A model generated the notes under the pieces. The model saw only the letters and a program-made list of their open reading frames with translations. It was not told where the DNA came from and made no database searches. Positions 35,794 through 47,339 of a DNA stretch of 64,000 bases are shown here, in pieces. Both the position numbers and the translations under genes were made by a program. The DNA is from Lates calcarifer (Eukaryota; Chordata; Actinopteri; Centropomidae): positions 19,163,712 to 19,227,711 of the forward strand of contig NC_066856.1 of the NCBI RefSeq assembly GCF_001640805.2. The letters are read 5' to 3'. Positions within the stretch are counted from its first letter, which is position 1. The number at the start of each line of letters is the position of its first letter.

Positions 35794-38352
35794 AGGTAGG
35801 CCTACAGGACCAAAACAGAGCAGATGTGTGGTTAAAATATCACTTTAATGTGGTGTTATTCGACATAAATTCAGCGTAACGGTCGCCCCAGCTGGAACTG
35901 CGTTAAGCTAGCTGGTAATTAGCCACTACTAGCTGCGATGACATTGACATTTAAAGTCAGACGAGGCCTTAATCGATGGATTACATCGAGTAATGGTGAC
36001 GAAGGGGCAGGTGGAAAATGTCCGGAGGATGTCCGAGTGTGAGATCAGTGTGAGATCAGTGTATAGCGGCCTTTGTTGACACCCAGCGACTCATATCCGC
36101 TTTGACCGCCGGTTGTCCAAATATGGTCCGTCTGTCTCCCAGATTATGTCTCTCTGAGGGTTTTAACCTGGTAAAATGTTATTGAAGTGGTGTAACCGCT
36201 GTCCTGGCGTGGATAACAAAGCATTTTCATAATTACTTTTGTGCATTAATCAGTTATTATAATGTGAGAAGTGAGGAATAAATAAAAGTTTCCAGATCCG
36301 AAACTGTAGATATTTAAAAGTCTTAAAATGCCTTGAATCCAGTAAAAAAAGAGAAAAAAACAAGTAGATATCTCACAAAGAAAAACATGTATTTGAGATC
36401 AGATTACCGCAACAAAACTTTTTTCCATTAGGTTTAACTTTTGACCATTTAAGGTGCCTCGATCCTCGGGTTGTGAAACACTGCGATAAGAACAAAGAGA
36501 AGCAGCAAATCCTCTCACAAGAGGCTGCAGCTGTGTAAAACATGTCGTTTTTGCCTGAGAAACGAATTAAATGTTTGATTAATCGATTAATTTGCTGCAG
36601 CTTTACATCAGATTTGTTGTTTTTTTGTCCACATCTCAAAGGATTTTCCAGTTTAAAACATTTGTGAGGTTGAAACTGTGGCATCGTTCCTTGATGAATG
36701 ATTTCAAATATCATTTATAGGAGAAATGTTGGTATTAGTGTATAAAGTGGCAGGTAGGTAACAAGAAATTACTGTACAAAAACACCAGAGACAACACTTT
36801 ATTTTAACTAGAGCCACAGCTAACAACTGTTTTGAACTTGAGAAGAAATAACAGCTCTGTAGAGCTCAAGGTGACAGTCTTGCGTAACTAGTCGATAAAT
36901 GCTCAATAACATAACATATCATAGCTGTAATCACTGCTTTAAAATGCTAAACAAGAGCCACCACCACAGAGCTTCAAGTCTGAGCACTCCATTTTTGTAT
37001 AAATATGATTTTCGACTGTATATATTTAATGTTTAAGAACTGTCAAGTATTGATACTGACCCCAGATCAACTAATTGATGAGCTGCCTCCAGTATTAAAC
37101 GTAAATATTGTTTGTTTTTTCTTGTTGCAGGAACTTGCTAAATACGAGGAGATGGAGCACCAGGTGACACTGACGGAAAAGGGTGAGATTATAAATGACC
37201 TCCATCTGTTTATATACACTTAATTATCAGTCTTCTTCTTCTTGTGCTTAAAAAGTGTTTGTTTCCTGGCAGAACTCCTTGAGGATGGATTCGGTGACAC
37301 CCCGTTCTACCACTGCATCATCGCTGAAATCCAAGGAGAGACCAGCAGTGACGGTACGAAACACATGAAAGCACACAGCTGCTTCTCTGTTTCAGCTCAA
37401 CTCTCGCCCTCTAACTCCTAAATATGATGGTGTCGCCTCCACCATCTGCTCAGACTGACAGTGCTCACCCTAAAGGCTATACAGCATGTGCTTCCTGTTT
37501 TTGTAAAGTGACTATAGATATCACCATAACCGAAGCCTGCCGCCACATATTTGCAAGAGTCTAGATGCTGCTCGGCTGCACGAGTTCAGACACAGATCTG
37601 CTCTCAGTATATCTTCATTCAGTAACAAGACTTTTTAAATGATGATTTATTTATTTCTCAACAATTCGCAGCACATCCACAGGAATTTCAGCACATTAAC
37701 CTGCAGTTTTGGCCAGGAAATGATTAATGTACGCGTCACACAGCAGCTGATAAGGAGCTATTAAAAAAGAAACGCATGAAATAACAAGTTTGAGTCCTAA
37801 CAATGGCACGTCAACGTCTGGGATTCTTTTAAACACTCCTGTGTCTCCCCTCAGATCCGAAGGTGGTGGGTTTTGCCATGTACTACTTCACCTATGACCC
37901 CTGGGTTGGCAAACAGCTGTACCTGGAGGAGTTCTACGTGATGGACGAGTACAGAGGTGAGAACAGCTCATCTGTTCCTGCTGAGGTTTAACTGCGTCGC
38001 AGCTACTTCTTTATTAAAGATGTGTCTTCTGCCTCCTTCTAGGGCTGGGCATCGGCTCGGAGATCCTGCGGCACCTCAGTGATGTGAGTGTGTTTACAGA
38101 ACCACAGCTCAGGCTTACGCAGGTGCGATGCTAAATTGGTGAACTGCGCCTTTAACCCTGTCGTGTCTCCTCCAGCTGGCGATGAAGACGCGCTGCACCG
38201 GCATGATGTTCGTGGTGGCGGAGAACAACGAGCCGTCCGTCCAGTTCTACAAGCGCCGCGGCGCCGAGGACCTCTCTCAGGAGGAGGGCTGGAGGCTGTT
38301 CAGGTTCGACAAGGACAGCCTGGTCAAGATGGCCACTCCGCCTGAGGAATGA
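35733..38352 (+). CDS. sat1: Diamine acetyltransferase 1 (spermidine/spermine N1-acetyltransferase, SSAT)
   Basis: GNAT-family enzyme that acetylates spermidine and spermine at N1 with acetyl-CoA, the rate-limiting step of polyamine breakdown, in the cytosol. Exons 35733-35795, 37131-37182, 37273-37353, 37855-37956, 38043-38083, 38176-38352; the phases join and give 171 residues, the same as human. It begins [20 protein letters not shown]. Family stretches are [28 protein letters not shown], the acetyl-CoA-binding RGLGIGSEI at about 99-107, and [16 protein letters not shown]. The human C-terminus MATEE is needed for fast degradation; here it reads MATPPEE. Intron 3, where mammals carry a polyamine-controlled poison exon, is 501 nt here; I could not pick out an equivalent exon. 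Confidence 0.97.
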
Positions 38353-38591
38353 CAGAGGTCCAGCAGAGCGGCAGAGGAGGGAGACGAAGAGGAGGAGGAG
38401 GAGGCACCAGAGTCCAGCTCCTCAGCTCCTCTCTCCATTCAGACGAGGGTTGATTCATAGAGGTTCAGCTTTTAAAAAGGGGAAATCTGTATCACAGTAA
38501 AATGATTCTGTCTGTCGCTTAATCACTTATGTTTAATCTAACGTTTCATTAACTGTTCTTTATGTGCAGGATTATTATCGCTTAAGTTTGC

Positions 38592-38597
38592 AATAAA
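38592..38597 (+). terminator. sat1: sat1 poly(A) signal
   Basis: AATAAA in CAATAAAACAAAA, 240 bp after the sat1 stop codon. Confidence 0.8.
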
Positions 38598-38619
38598 ACA
38601 AAACTGATCACACGTCACT

Positions 38620-41527
38620 GTCTCCTGCATCATTTTTCACCAAGTGTTCGATGGTTCCAGCTGCTCAAATGCCTTAACTGACTTAATAATACATAACAAA
38701 CTGATTATTTTTAGGTATCACATGGAGCTGGATGCATTTATTATTGTTTACTGGTGTTTCACAGAGCAAAACATGAATCCAGAATCCATTAATATCTGCA
38801 AGAGAAACGGAGAAAACTTTATTTTCTTATTCATGCCAGTTAAAACTCAGGTGTCCAGAGCAGGAGAAAGGTGGTGTTTCAATTAATGAACCACCTGTAT
38901 TTGATTAGAAACTGAATTCAATTGATTAAAGTGCCCTTCTTGAACCTCTAGTAACCTCTGACCTCGGCTGTTTGTGTTGTTTATGCTGAATTCTTAAACC
39001 CAGTTTCACCTGGTGGTTATGAGAACACATCTGCAGGTCAGTGAACTTTCCTTCACATGTTTAATCTGTACTCTTGCATTTTGTGTTTCCTTGAGTAAAA
39101 TATATTAAGTTAATGTAGAGCTGCTTTCAGCAGGCTGCTTACCTCAGAGCTCTTTGTTTCCTATCTGCAGTCTGATGCAGTGCAAAATGTGCTGAAAGTT
39201 GTACTTAAATTATAAATAAATACACAAACGTAACTCTTCCTCATATCACAGACTCACAGGAGAGTTATCTGGTTTAGCTGCAGCATGTTGAAGCGCTGAA
39301 AGAGAGAAAACACCAGAGTATCGTCACTTTAAACTGACTTCTCTTCTGTTTCCTGCTGAGGAAAGAGAACTGCAGCAAATTAAAACCACGCAACTGTGCA
39401 AAATTACAGTGTTTAAAACCCATTTTAGCAAATGACACACTGCAGATAAAGCCAACCAGCAGTCTGTCATTTTACACATTAAATCAAACAGAGCAGGTTT
39501 GACTTTAAGGCTCAGAACGTCCCCTGAAACTACAGCTTCTAAAATGACCAGAAAGTTGCATCAGCACCTTTGAAAAATGAGTCCAAACAACACAGAACAA
39601 AAGGAGGGTTTCCAGTACTGCAGGACTGTTGCATTAGACTGCATTCGTTTTAAATAAACTAATAAACTGCTACCTAGTGTCATATCAGCTCACAGAGGCT
39701 GAGAATAAAAGCTCTATCAGTCTCCTCCTGATTAACACTCAGTTACTTATGTTTTTACCAGACGCTGCCACAGTTCCAGTCAGCAGGTTTGTCCCTGAGC
39801 AATAAAAACCAAAACTGTACGTGCTTCTCACATCGCCGTGTGAGAAAACCTTGAGATACTGTTGCCACTTTGGCAGCTTGTAGCCTGCAGCGAGTTGTTC
39901 ACAGTGTGCAGCGTTTGGCCAGAGATATCTTCTCAAAGCATTCAGGAGGATTTAGGGAACTTAAACCACTTTAAAAAGTGAAATATCAAAGAAAACTACC
40001 ACATGATGTTTAGCTCCTCTGTGGTGGTGGTTTGGTAGGCGTTTCAGGCTGCTTTAAAAACAGATAAATGCTTCCAATCATCCATGATTAAGGTATTTAA
40101 GAGTTCACATCAAGGTCAGAGGGTAAAAAAGTCCAGAAACCTTACGTGTGAAGGAAAAGAGGGGAAGTGAGGGCGTCACTTTAACTGGAACGTTCAGTTT
40201 AAAGATGCTGATTCTGGTTTTGGGGACGTGCAGCTCTCATCACGTCACACACACACAGGTCATGTTAAAGAGGAACTGCAGCCGTGGTTTCCCCCCTAAA
40301 CATCTCAACAGGACATGACCTCCTAACACACTATCAGTCGACGTTTTCCTGCTGCGCACACTCAAAAAAAGAAGAAAAAACACAGCTCAGATCCTCCAGG
40401 GAGCTGCTGCAAGAAGAACTATGTGAATGACCTGGTTTTCTGGAGGCCACTTCCGGAGCTATAGGTACAAAGACGGTAATAAATCACAGAGGCAGGAAAC
40501 CCAACTGGTTTGAATTAACTGAGGTATTTTTGAACCTTCAGATGTTTCTGGTTGTACGTGATTCAAATCCTTAGAATCAGTGCAATACTGAGCAATAACA
40601 GACCTTTTTATTAAAGAGTAAGATCCTTCTTTTTCAATACCAGACTCCATTGACAAAAACAGTGATTTTACCAAGCAGAAAAAAAGAGCTGCTGGAATAC
40701 CACTGCCTCCATCTGTTAGTGTGTGTGTGTTACTCTGTGGTACTTTCACTTCTGTAAAGTATCTGATTACTTCTCCCACCACTGAAAGTCACACAGTAAG
40801 ACAAACACACGAGGCAGCAGTCAATCGGAACCTCCTACGCTAAAATTAGTGCTTTTGTTAATGGAGTCTGGTGACACAGAGATGTTGTGTTTAAGAATTC
40901 ATGAAGATGTGACCTCAGTTAGATATCATGTTTAATTACATAGCATTAAAACCTCATATAGTATATACAGTGTGTTATTACACATGGACAATAAACGCAG
41001 TATCATCCAGTTCATTAATAATAATTAAAATAAGGTGGAATGCAGATGTTATTTTACATGAGGAGAAATGACGCTTTAAATTCACATGAATGAAACTGTG
41101 GTGTCTCTGCAGTCACTCCTCCACCCACACAGCATGAAGAAGTGAAACTGCAGAGGACAAACGCTCCTCCTTTACAGGACAAAATGTTTTAGGTTCTTTT
41201 TCATCATTAGCAGTTTGTTAACATGCAGCAGGAGCAGGCGGTGGTGCAGAGATCAGAAATCTGTTTAATACCAGCTGTAACAGAATAAAACTTTCCACTT
41301 AATTTCTTTGAATTGTTGAGTCAAATAAAATTAACTCTAAGAACATGAACAACCTGTAGCAGTGAAAGAACTGGAAAATTCCTGTTATTTGTATTTTTAA
41401 TTCATCTGATCCACTCCCTTTCTGGGTTGAATAAATTCTTAACTTCTTATTTTTAGTCATTTTTTTGTTTTTTCTGAGTTTTAAAACCTTCATGTTTTTC
41501 TATTAAGCAGCTTTAATGTAACAAACT
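38620..41527. other. Intergenic between sat1 and apoo
   Basis: Tail-to-tail gap of sat1 and apoo. It contains a partial copy of the foldback repeat family at 40500-40890. I see no other coding signal except the terminal-exon-like ORF at its right edge (41541-41728). The apoo 3' UTR must reach into this side, but I could not fix its poly(A) site. Confidence 0.5.
40500..40890. repeat. Foldback dispersed repeat, partial copy
   Basis: Has the left arm (CAATACCAGACTCCATTGAC, then GCTGCTGGAATACCACTGCC and TCTGTTAGTGTGTG), the centre GTATCTGATTACTTC, and a shortened right end near 40855 (TTAATGGAGTCTGGT). The right arm is mostly deleted. Confidence 0.7.
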
Positions 41528-41540
41528 GTGTTGGTGGCAG

Positions 41541-41728
41541 ATTTTCTTGCCCGTTACAGACGTAACACTGTAAAAACTCGACACAGTGACCTGTTTTGTC
41601 GAGCTAAACAGAAACTGGAAGAGCTGAAGTCATGGAAGGAGAAACTGGGAATGGTTCCAGAGGAGGAAGAGGAGGAGGGGGACTGTTCCAAGAAGCAGAG
41701 TTATCTGGATGAGTGGAATGTGGATTGA
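41541..41728 (+). CDS. Orphan C-terminal-exon-like ORF
   Basis: Plus-strand frame following GGTGGCAG that reads DFLARYRRNTVKTRHSDLF and RAKQKLEELKSWKEKLGM, then an acidic EEEEEEGD run, and ends YLDEWNVD with TGA at 41726-41728. Its charged, helical, low-repeat composition looks like a real protein end rather than a shadow frame, but there is no start codon of its own and I see no partner exon upstream. It may be the last exon of an unrecognised plus-strand gene, a pseudogene fragment, or chance. It lies just beyond the 3' end of apoo, antisense to it. Confidence 0.3.
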
Positions 41729-41751
41729 TGGAAACCTGCTTCTTGGAACAG
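41683..41751. repeat. Perfect 16-bp inverted repeat around a stop codon
   Basis: CTGTTCCAAGAAGCAG at 41683-41698 and its exact reverse complement CTGCTTCTTGGAACAG at 41736-41751. The 37-nt loop contains the TGA of the orphan ORF. It could form a stable RNA or DNA hairpin. Confidence 0.85.
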
Positions 41752-41919
41752 GTGGTGGTGTCCAGGACAGGAAATAGTCACTTCGCACCTCCGAGCGAGT
41801 TTGTTTGTGTGTGAAAGATGCGCAGGATGAATCTAAAGGAGTCGTACAGGTGTGTGAGTGTGTGTTACTGGGAGGTGAAGGTCTCTCAGGATGGAGAGGG
41901 GTCTGGTCTTCTTGGAGTC

Positions 41920-43798
41920 TCAGCTGGTCGAGTCGCTGCTCTCTGTTTGCTCCTTCTTCTCAGACTTCCCCAGAAAAAAATACAAATAAACAATTAATAT
42001 CAATATACACAGTGATTCTACACCTTGAAATATTCAGATTATAGAGAAAATACTAAACTGCCAGCAGAAGACTCACCTTCTTTTTGCCAAACGGTGGATC
42101 TTTCCATAGATTTTCCACCGTCACACGGCCCTGCTGAGCCCAGGTGAACGCAGAGTCTCGACTCACCTGGAGGAAACACAGGAAACACCATTTAGCCTGA
42201 GAATCATGGTGGATCATACGTTATATGGGTTACAGAGATAGATCTTTTTGTTTAACCAGAAACAGCGGTTTTATCAATACCAGACTCCATTGACAAAAAC
42301 ATGGATTTTACCAAGCAGAATACAAAAGCTGCTGGAATACCACTGTTAGTGTGTCTGTGTTACTGTGTGGTACTTTTATTTATGCAAAGTATCTGATTAC
42401 TTCTTCCACCAATAACACAGACACACTAACAGATGGAGGCAGTGGTATTCCAGCAGCTCCTGTGTTCTGCTCAGTAAAATCCCTGTTTTTGTCAATGGAG
42501 TCTGGTATTGATATGTAGTGATGTTTCTGGTTAAAGAAAAAGGATCTTACTCTTTAATAAAAAGCTCTGTTCTTTCTCAATACGGCACCAAGTCCAAAGA
42601 TTTTTGTCCCCATCAGTCATTTAAAAGCAAAAACATGGGAAACTAAGGCCCAGGCTCAAAAATACCACAGTTATCATTTCATTTTTAGAGATATCTCTCG
42701 TGAAAACAGCTTCAACATCTGCGTTTTTCTTGTCAGCACATGTGTTTTCACAACTGTGCCCTGCCCTGCTCGTCTGCTCCATCTCTGCATGTGTTGTGGG
42801 CAGAGGTGTGATTATTTTCGGGAGGGTGCGTCTGTTTTTTTTTTTGACATCAGACATCAGTGAAAATTAGAAACAAAATTCACAGCCAGGGCTTCCTACA
42901 GGAAAAGAACAACCCTTTCCTAAAAGGAAACGAGTCAGAGATCAAACACACGCAAACGCTGATACGACACTAACTGCTGCATGAGACCTGCCTGGAAAGT
43001 TTTAATCTACGTGGTGTCCGACAGAGCTGGAGACACAGGGTTTATAAGGCGAGGGTGTGATTTTCCTCAGTGGTTTCCGGCCAAAAAAGAAAAGAAAACT
43101 CTCCTGAAATGAACTTTCTTGTTCTCCAGTGCCCAAAGAACATCTACCTAGCAAGAGCAGTTTATACCTAAAAATAAAATAACTCAGAAAGCAGAGGTAT
43201 ATCACCATTCCCGCTTTCACAGCTGCTTCCTGAGAGTATTTCAGTCCTGGGAGAAACATTAAATAAAGAGGGAACTCAGTGTTTCCACTGACATCAGATC
43301 AGAGCGTCGGAAAATCCAGGTTACGGGTAAATGAAGAGCTGTTGTGTCTTTGTTTTTAACGCAGAAAGCTCATAATCAGGACAAACGTAAAGTGAAATAG
43401 TCAGGCACAATTAGAACCTGACGTGAGGAAACAACAAGCAGCTACAGTTTGATATGAGCTGTTAATATATGTGTTTAAATGATCTAAAAACAACTGATTG
43501 TGCTGAAGTGTGCAAGTTAAACACAAACACACCTTTAACAAGGACGCAGCCTGCTGAGGGTAAAACATGGACGCAGTCAGAGCCATGAGTCCAACTGGAA
43601 AGACCAGCCTCTTCACCCTGGAGCCTGAGACAGAGACAGAGACAGAGAGAGACAGAGACAGAGACAGAGAGGTGTCTTACAGGTATCAGAGTTCAAAGTG
43701 AACAAGCTGCTACATGAGCTGATGTGACCTTTTGTTCTGCTCCTCATCACCTTTATCTGCATTTTATTGATTTAATAATTAACCCCAAAGACAGACAG

Positions 43799-43832
<34 letters not shown>

Positions 43833-46800
43833 ACAGCTGTGTTTATTGGCACAGCTCTCATAATTCTCTGTTTGTGAGAGTAAAATAAGAATTTGTTCCA
43901 TCGTTTCTTCATCTTGTGTCTTGTTCACTCTGAGTACAGAGCGATAACTCATGCTAACACAGTCCAGATGTTTTGTGTGGAGGCTTCTGTTCCTGTGCAG
44001 CTCATGCTCATCCTGAGAGGTTATATCAGCGAGTGTCCAGCTCAGGATCAGTTCAAGGCTTTTTGCCAGCTGGCTGATATCAGGTAGTTTTCTGGGCAAA
44101 AGGCCAATCACAGTCTTTGTCTTTATCTCCAGGAAAACTATAAAATGTTTATTACCCATGATTCCAGGGCTTCGGACAATGTAGACACCAAGTATGACAA
44201 GTTAGCTTCGTGCTACAACTTGAGGACCGTTTTCTAAAGCCTGTATTTGTTTACATATCTGCAAGTCAGCACCATTAAAAGTATGCTGAATCAGCTATTT
44301 ATAGTTCCTGTTTACAGTGTACCCATGCACGCACAGACAAGTATCACTGGATTACTGTGATGCTGAAGAAAATGCAGTTATAAGAAGCATCTTTTATATG
44401 ATTTTTGACCAGATTTATGGTTTATCTGTGAGACAGTGAAATATCCTCTGGTAGTGGACGTCACACTGAATCTAAAAATGTGTGTGTCATGTCTGTGTGT
44501 TAAGATTTGACTGAGTAGTGCCTCAGAGAAGCAATGTGACTTCTGCAACAATTTGAGACTCAACAGACCAGAATGCAGCAACAAGCCTGTGATGGCTGAC
44601 ATGCCTCAGCTAAAAAGTTATATTGAACTGTTTGTAGCTGTTCTCTGGAGGTGGATAAAGGCATGCTGGGACCTGTAGGAAATGAAACTTTGTTGACAGT
44701 AAAAATATTTCATGATTTGAGGCTTTTTCAAGGTTAAGCTGGACAAATAACTCCTGATGAGCAGTTTAACTGATCTTTCCTTGACTATGTTTTGTCCAGT
44801 GTTGTGAGCGAGGTGCTGTGTTGTAATACACTCACTCCTTATCAGCTCGTCTGTCACCTCTGACCTGATTATTATATTGTCTGTGGGGGAATGCAGGTCA
44901 GTGAGTGTCTGCAAACATGCACCAGTTACCTTTGGCCAAATAGAGACCGAGGAAGCCGGAGAAACCCACAGCGGCCACGCTGGGGTAGAGGTCAGGAGGA
45001 GGGTCACTGAGGAACTGGTACACGTCTGAAAGGTAGAATAAATCAAATGTGACGTGGTGGAGGTAAGAAGTCTAAAGGTTTGGAGAGATTTAAGTTCATT
45101 TTTGTGACCCTGACATTTTCGGAGCTTCAGGAAGCTCTCGTGGTTGTTCTTACATCACACGTTGCATCGGCTGCACCGCCTGAGGTCAGAAACGCGTTTT
45201 CTCACCTGTGACTGTTGTTATTGACGTGTTGATGGTGGGCTCCACAGTCTTGTACACTCGCTGCGGTCCAAAGATCAGAGACAGAAACAGACACAAGAGC
45301 AGAACAATAACTGAGCTCTGGAGCAACATACAACAGCTTCTTCTATCTACAAACAAATAAAGTGGTGTTGCACCATTTTATAAGAACAGGAAAGGAGAAG
45401 CCTCTGTGTAAAAATAAAATCCAACTCCATCTCAACTTTCAAGTAAAGGAAAAACCGACAGCTTTGTCACAGATGGTTTGGACATGTTTTTGCGCAGCCT
45501 GCACTGCAGCTGTCGCCTAAAAGAGTTATCAAACAGCCTTAAATAACTGTTGTTCATAGCAGGCTGAACAGCAGCAACAGCTAGAGAGAAACCTTTTTAC
45601 AAACTGGTCACTTACCTCGACTTTCTCCAGTGCAGCCTGACTGGTTTGCTGCAAAAAATAAAACACACAAATCAAGTTTAAGTTCATTTATTTACACATA
45701 ATTTAACAACTCAATAAAAGTGCATGATGGAAAGTTAAGATAAGATAATATGGGCCTGTTGGGACCTTTAGCATTTGACCTTCTGACCACAGATGGAAAA
45801 AAACACAGTTCCCTTGGTCGGTGTTAAAAATAATCCACACTTTCCTGTGAACAGTGTTAAATCCTGCCGGTTCAAAGAAACAGAACTGACAGGAAACTGA
45901 ATCCAAACAGATGTGATACGAGCGTCATGTGACTTTGCCAACAGACTAAACTACATGCAAAAATTTGAGCTTTTTGAAATTTCAATTAGAAGTCTCTGTG
46001 TGCAGTAAATAATGACTGGGTTTGACCTTAAATTCCAAAATGCAGGTGGTAGGAATTCATTCCACAATAACACAAACCCTGCAGCACAACAATTACAGCT
46101 CTTTGTTGACATTTGTTTCCCTGGAGCGAGGCTGCGTGGCATCAGGCGTTGACATACCTGACACTGGCTTGTGTACGGCTCTGCCCATTTCCTCAGTGAT
46201 GCCACGCTCTGCTCCAACGCCCCGGCCTCTGGCTCCGCACACTGAGGCTCTGCTTCAGGTCTCGTGTATAAAGACGGCAGCTGAAACAAACCAAAACACC
46301 AAATGAAGAAATATGTTTTGGAAGAATGACAGAGGTGGAGGATTGGAGAGGTTTCACTCTTGTTTAGAAAAGAGAAATCCTGCAGTCTCACGAACTCTTT
46401 CAGTGTATGTTAGATATTTCCCCACAGATCTGACTGACAGGGACACAGCTACAGAGACAGCAGTCATCAGAAACCTGGACAAAATGCTTCCACAGTAGAA
46501 TAGAGACGTTCCTAGTTCCTACTTACTCTTTTAGGCTCAGGGTCAATATAAAGCTGGAGGGGGAGATTCAGCAATGGACCTCTGACTAGCAGGATTTGTT
46601 TCTATACAAAATTACAATGTCGACCTTCAGCTTGTTTGTCAGGTGTTCCTACGTGTTTATATCACTCAATAATCTTCATTTGAAACCCTGAAGAGTATGG
46701 ATAGGGACAACAAGGTGAGTGACCTTGACAATTAAAAACAACAACACAGTGGTGGTGGTGGTGGTGGTGTGGGAACACCCTCTGCGCCGTCAGTTAAATA

Positions 46801-47324
46801 TTAACCCACCTCATCGATGCTCAGCACCGGCTGTGTGTTCCTCTTCTTCCCCTCAGCGGCCGCTGCCAGCACGGAGCCGCTCAGCAGAGCCGTCAGCCCC
46901 GGAGCCGCAGCGCACAGCGACACCTGGCGGCACAACGCGAGAATGCACAAGCCGGTTAAGGACGTTGGAGAATCACAGGTAAAGCGCTAAACGAGTCTGT
47001 GGCGTCTCTTAAAACGTATTATTCAGACACTGTAATTTACAACTGAAGAAATAAAGTGAAAATATTTAACGTCCTGTCTTCTTAAAGAAGGAGAGACACG
47101 TTTAACTGACATGTCAGCGACAGCTGCTAGCAACATGCTAACTGTAACGATTGGTTATTTTAGCAATGTTTTATTCATTATCTCTGGTCATAGTTCACCG
47201 TCTAATACTATAAACCTGTGTTTCACTATATGGTCGCTACTGAGTTAGACTTGAATAACATTTCAGGGAGAAAAAGCAGAACATTAAAACGTCTAGTTAC
47301 CAGTTTCACATAGGACATTTTCAT
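41920..47324 (-). CDS. apoo: Apolipoprotein O / MICOS subunit Mic26
   Basis: Inner-membrane subunit of the MICOS complex that shapes cristae junctions. Exons, 5' to 3': 47301-47324, 46810-46923, 46158-46280, 45616-45648, 45206-45260, 44930-45025, 43533-43624, 42077-42166, 41920-41964. The phases join to 223 residues (human 198). The upstream ATG (MKMSYVKL) is taken as start; the second in-frame ATG at 47316-47318 is an alternative. Family stretches are [12 protein letters not shown], the glycine-rich membrane segment [16 protein letters not shown], and a second one [20 protein letters not shown]. The last exon ends with a Ser/Lys/Glu tail, [14 protein letters not shown]. The acceptor of exon 7 was chosen as TCTCAG before GCTCCAGG because the next CCAG would give an immediate stop. 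Assignment to apoo rather than apool follows from the length and from the sat1-klhl15 neighbourhood. Confidence 0.92.
42240..42670. repeat. Foldback dispersed repeat, copy in apoo intron
   Basis: The most complete copy. The left arm (about 42250-42365) is matched by an inverted right arm (about 42415-42570); shared words include ACCAGACTCCATTGACAAAA, GCTGCTGGAATACCACTG and TTAGTGTGTCTGTGTTA. The centre reads GTATCTGATTACTTCTTCC. The right flank repeats GTCCAAAGATTTTTGTCCC as in the copy at 5330-5960. Confidence 0.8.
43790..43835. repeat. (ACAG)n microsatellite
   Basis: A run of ACAG tetranucleotides with one GGAC interruption in an apoo intron. A related (GACAGA)n run is at about 43627-43672. 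Nothing else of note in this intron. Confidence 0.9.
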
Positions 47325-47339
47325 CCAGGAGTTAAATAA

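Noticed and set aside
37354..37854. Polyamine-regulated poison exon of sat1 in intron 3
   Set aside because: Known in mammals, but no pair of good acceptor and donor sites of suitable spacing could be identified by eye here.
43626..43835. Possible CRISPR-like regular repeat
   Set aside because: Simple GACAGA/ACAG microsatellites without unique spacers; this is a vertebrate nuclear sequence.
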